From Skermanella aerolata KACC 11604 (GTDB lineage Bacteria > Pseudomonadota > Alphaproteobacteria > Azospirillales > Azospirillaceae), in the NCBI RefSeq assembly GCF_000936425.1, contig NZ_AVFK01000007.1:1-64000 (forward strand): a stretch of 64,000 bases of DNA. The letters run 5' to 3'. This document shows positions 61,566 to 64,000 of this stretch, piece by piece. The position numbers and the translations under genes are program-made. The notes under the pieces were generated by a model. It did no database searches. It had not been told where the DNA came from and worked only from the letters and a program-made list of their open reading frames with translations. Each line of letters opens with the position of its first letter. The first letter of the stretch is position 1.

Positions 61566-62177
61566 ATGCCGCTTTCATCCCCGACCGAGCGCGAGCACAT
61601 TCATACCCGTCAGGTCACCTGCCAGGGCTTTCGCCGCGCCGATGGGCTGTGGGACATCGAAGGCCATATCATGGACATCAAGACCTACCCGTTCGCCAAC
61701 GACTACCGGGGCGCCATCCAGCCGGGCGATCCGATCCACGACATGTGGATCAGGCTGACGGTGGACGACGGCTTTGAGGTGAAGGCGGTCGAGGCGGTGA
61801 CCGACAAGAGCCCCTTCGCGGTATGCCCCGCCATCACGCCCAACTTCCAGCGCCTCGTCGGGCTGCGGATCAAGTCCGGCTGGACGCAGAAGGTGAAGGA
61901 ACTGCTGGGCGGGGTCGAGGGCTGCACCCATCTGGTCGAACTGCTGGGTCCCGTCGCGACGACGGCGTTCCAGACCATCTACCCGGTTCTGTCGCGTGAG
62001 AAAGAGGCGCGTGCCAAGGCGGAAGCCGGAGAGAAGAAAGCGGATTCTCCCGCCGTTTCCCCCTCCGGGCATAAGCGCCCGCCCCTGCTGCTCAACACCT
62101 GCCATGCTTTTCGCAGCGACGGCGAGGTCACGCGGAAGGTATGGCCGGAGCATTATACAGGCACGCCCCGGCCATGA
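61566..62177 (+). CDS. DUF2889 protein
   Basis: A protein of 203 residues with the DUF2889 pattern: the RQVTCQGFRRADGLWDIEGHIMD start, HDMWIRLTVDD near 60, a conserved C in GVEGCTHLVELLGPVATTAFQ near 118, and HAFRSDGEV at the end. ggagaa lies 9 bases upstream of the ATG. A Lys/Ala-rich insert covers about 143-165. The function of the family is not known to me. Confidence 0.88.
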   Translation: MPLSSPTEREHIHTRQVTCQGFRRADGLWDIEGHIMDIKTYPFANDYRGAIQPGDPIHDMWIRLTVDDGFEVKAVEAVTDKSPFAVCPAITPNFQRLVGLRIKSGWTQKVKELLGGVEGCTHLVELLGPVATTAFQTIYPVLSREKEARAKAEAGEKKADSPAVSPSGHKRPPLLLNTCHAFRSDGEVTRKVWPEHYTGTPRP

Positions 62178-62234
62178 CCTTCATTGCCCGTGGGGCTCGT
62201 GACCTGAGCACCCGGACATGAACCGGCAGCGCGG

Positions 62235-62684
62235 TCAGCCGACGCTCCGGCGAAGGCTGACCACCTGCTCGGACGGCTGCTCTTCGGAATCGAAGGGCGT
62301 CTTCGTGAACGGATTGCCGTTCCCGTGCGATGCCTTCATATGTCCCTCCTCCGTGGCGGCCGCGCGGAAATAGGCTAGCGCGAATACCCGGATCGCCGCC
62401 GTCAGCGACGTATTGGCATCCTTGCGCTCACTGATCCGCGTGCAGAGCGAATGGATGGTCACCCGCTCGCGTGCGCAGATGTCGTAGAGGGCGTCCCACA
62501 TGAACGGTTCCAGGCGGCAGCTTGTCCGATGGCCGCCAATGGTGACGTTGCGGCTGATCAGCGTGCTGACCTTTGCCATATCCGGGCGGACTTCCGCTTG
62601 CGGTGAACCGGTTGCTTCGCGGAAGCCGCGGACTCCCGCCGGGTCTTCGGAAATCGGCAGGGGCGACTCAGGCTCAGAATGCAT
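62235..62684 (-). CDS. Ribbon-helix-helix protein
   Basis: RHH_4-type DNA-binding protein. The core LISRNVTIGGHRTSCRLEP opens with the beta strand and continues with helices FMWDALYDICARERVTIHSLCTRI and AAIRVFALAYFRAAA. The start MHSEPESPLP at 62684 is preferred because agagga lies 9 bases upstream; longer frames run into AT-rich spacer. It has 149 residues. Targets unknown. Confidence 0.82.
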   Translation of the reverse strand: MHSEPESPLPISEDPAGVRGFREATGSPQAEVRPDMAKVSTLISRNVTIGGHRTSCRLEPFMWDALYDICARERVTIHSLCTRISERKDANTSLTAAIRVFALAYFRAAATEEGHMKASHGNGNPFTKTPFDSEEQPSEQVVSLRRSVG

Positions 62685-62881
62685 AAGTTGAATTCCTCTT
62701 GCGGTCATACAGAACTCCACCGCCAGGTCGATAGAAACCTGATCGATTCCATATCGTGCGAATGGTTGCGTCGGTGTGACTGTACGCAATTTCGAGGTAA
62801 TTTCAACTATTGTCATATACCTTTCGGAAGATATTTTTGTTTCAACACCCGTTTGAGTTGCCATCGTATGCAGCGGGCCGG

Positions 62882-62918
62882 AAAAACTCCTTGCCGGCGC
62901 CAAGGCGCCGGCAAGGAG
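62882..62918 (-). terminator. Intrinsic terminator of bolA
   Basis: A perfect 15-bp stem (62887-62901 with 62904-62918) is followed on the minus strand by five T. It lies 4 bases after the bolA stop. Confidence 0.9.
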
Positions 62919-62921
62919 CGG

Positions 62922-63197
62922 CTATCGGACATCCTCTGACGGAGTCAGCGTCCGGAGGCCCAGGGCATGCACCCGCTCCTTCAGTTCCTCCGCGACGATC
63001 TCATAGACCATCCTTTGGCGAGCGACCCGGGACTTGCCCTCGAACGCCGCCGAAACAACCGTTACGTTGAAGTGGGTCTCGCCGACCGGATCGGCCCCGG
63101 CATGGCCGGCATGCCGCTGCGAGTCGTCCTCGATCTCAAGCCGGACCGGCTGGAGGGAACTGGAAAGCTTGGTACGCATGCGCGTCGCGTAGTCCAT
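62922..63197 (-). CDS. BolA family protein
   Basis: Small KH-like BolA fold, 91 residues, with MRTKLSSSLQPVRLEIEDDS, RHAGHAGADPVGETHFNVTVVS and ARQRMVYEIVAEELKERVHAL. The conserved His of the H-loop is present (GETHFNV). Such proteins pair with monothiol glutaredoxins in iron-sulfur handling. The start at MDYATRM is the family start. Confidence 0.93.
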   Translation of the reverse strand: MDYATRMRTKLSSSLQPVRLEIEDDSQRHAGHAGADPVGETHFNVTVVSAAFEGKSRVARQRMVYEIVAEELKERVHALGLRTLTPSEDVR

Positions 63198-63378
63198 GGT
63201 GAAACCGCCTCGTGGGTATGATGTCGACAAGTGGGCCGACAAGTGGGATGTGGCATTGCGAGCCGCGCATGCCATGGCAGGGCATGCGTGTTGCGCCCGT
63301 GCCGGTTTGGCGAGAAGATCGGGCCGCAGTCCTCGAAAAGTGCTATCGTCCGACCCTCGCTGTCAAGGAAGCCCCTGA

Positions 63379-64000
63379 TTGTCCGATCCCGGTTCCACCC
63401 GGCCCGCAATACACCCTCCCCCTCCGTCGTCCGGTTCTTCCTCCGCCGATCCAAGGTCAGCCGGCGCTCCGGCGGCCCCATTCCAGGCAAGCGGCACCGT
63501 TTCTCCCCGAATGGCCTGGCTGCTGCTGGGTTCCGTCATCCTGCTCTGGGGAGTCAACTGGCCGGTCATGAAGCTCGGCATCAAAGATATCCCGCCGATG
63601 ACATTCGCCGTCATCCGCATGCTGCTGGGCGCCGTCTGCATGTTCGGCGTACTGGCGTTGCGCGGCAACCGCATCCGCCTGCCCAGCCGTCACGACCTGC
63701 CGATCGTCCTGACGGTCGGACTGCTCCAGATGGGCGCCTTCCTGGGGCTGGTGACGGTCGCCTTGCAGTTCGTTTCCGCGGGGCGATCGTCGATCCTGGC
63801 CTATACGACGGCTCTCTGGGTCGTGCCGGGTGCGGCTCTGTTCCTGGGCGAACGGCTGACCGGCACGAAGCTGACCGGGTTCATGCTCGGCATGGCCGGC
63901 GTCGCCGTCATGTTCAACCCGGTGGCCTTCGACTGGACCGACCGCGATGTTCTGGTCGGAAACGGGTTGTTGATGCTTGCGGCACTGGCCTGGGCCGCCC
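63379..64000 (+). CDS. EamA/DMT-family exporter, 3' end outside the window
   Basis: Drug/metabolite transporter-type membrane protein; about 207 residues are visible and the gene continues past the window. Helices begin at MAWLLLGSVILLWGVNWPVMK (split here), followed by IPPMTFAVIRMLLG and QFVSAGRSSILAYTTALWVVP, the EamA pattern. The start is either TTG 63379, with aagga 9 bases upstream and a Pro/Ser-rich tail of 44 residues, or ATG 63511 right at the first helix. Substrate unknown. Confidence 0.85.
   Translation, partial: MSDPGSTRPAIHPPPPSSGSSSADPRSAGAPAAPFQASGTVSPRMAWLLLGSVILLWGVNWPVMKLGIKDIPPMTFAVIRMLLGAVCMFGVLALRGNRIRLPSRHDLPIVLTVGLLQMGAFLGLVTVALQFVSAGRSSILAYTTALWVVPGAALFLGERLTGTKLTGFMLGMAGVAVMFNPVAFDWTDRDVLVGNGLLMLAALAWAA

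Overview
The window is high-GC chromosomal DNA from an alphaproteobacterium. Gene content and order fit the Rhodospirillales, most likely the Azospirillaceae (Azospirillum/Skermanella type). Signs include prfA-prmC next to a DUF4167 gene and clpB, an aspartokinase-ptsP block, IalB, an RpoE-ChrR pair, a bacteriophytochrome of the HWE-kinase type, and osmoregulated periplasmic glucan genes. The family-level placement is inference from remembered gene order, not from a search. Almost everything is core or household chromosome. No phage, insertion sequence, CRISPR array, tRNA or rRNA was recognised.

Layout. 0.5-5.5 kb: secreted M23 peptidase, ClpB with an upstream sigma-32-like promoter, and a Nudix hydrolase. 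Between the Nudix gene and a MOSC-domain gene lies a candidate minus-strand small RNA with a Fur-like box at its promoter. 6.6-18 kb: a leftward block (lysC, nitronate monooxygenase, ptsP, RodZ-like, ispG, hemA, prfA, prmC, DUF4167). 18-28.7 kb: ubiG, an orphan XRE regulator, opgG-opgH-DUF1289, an extensin-like protein, the rpoE-chrR stress pair with its own promoter, ialB, rlmN and small membrane proteins. Two REP-like inverted pairs lie in this part. 28.7-36.4 kb: argG behind a 31-bp tandem repeat, DUF29, an AAA_14/DUF4143 ATPase headed by an 18-bp hairpin, nnrU-modD, a PfpI-type protein and a chromate transporter. 36.5-49.5 kb: rpoH, a long AT-rich spacer, a bacteriophytochrome kinase with a fused receiver, tenA, GNAT, two alpha/beta hydrolases, large catalase, MFS, a SPOR protein with a lipoprotein, and a 54-residue CxxCxGxG protein. 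49.6-56 kb: SDR, L,D-transpeptidase, pyrB, small unknowns, a FucU-type mutarotase divergent from an SDR, and a broken DUF3800 gene. 56.3-61.1 kb: the gcvT-H-PA-PB glycine cleavage operon under a tandem glycine riboswitch. 61.5-64 kb: DUF2889, a ribbon-helix-helix protein, BolA and a DMT-family exporter cut by the window edge.

How parts fit together. Several stress circuits are present: RpoH with a ClpB promoter that resembles its target sites, RpoE-ChrR with a self-promoter, catalase, and phytochrome light sensing. The cell-envelope set comprises M23, L,D-transpeptidase, SPOR, RodZ-like, OpgGH and IalB. The glycine cleavage operon has classical riboswitch control. The least explained signals are the putative iron-linked small RNA near 5.5-5.7 kb, the REP pairs, the compositional break inside the AAA_14/DUF4143 gene, and the decayed DUF3800 gene.
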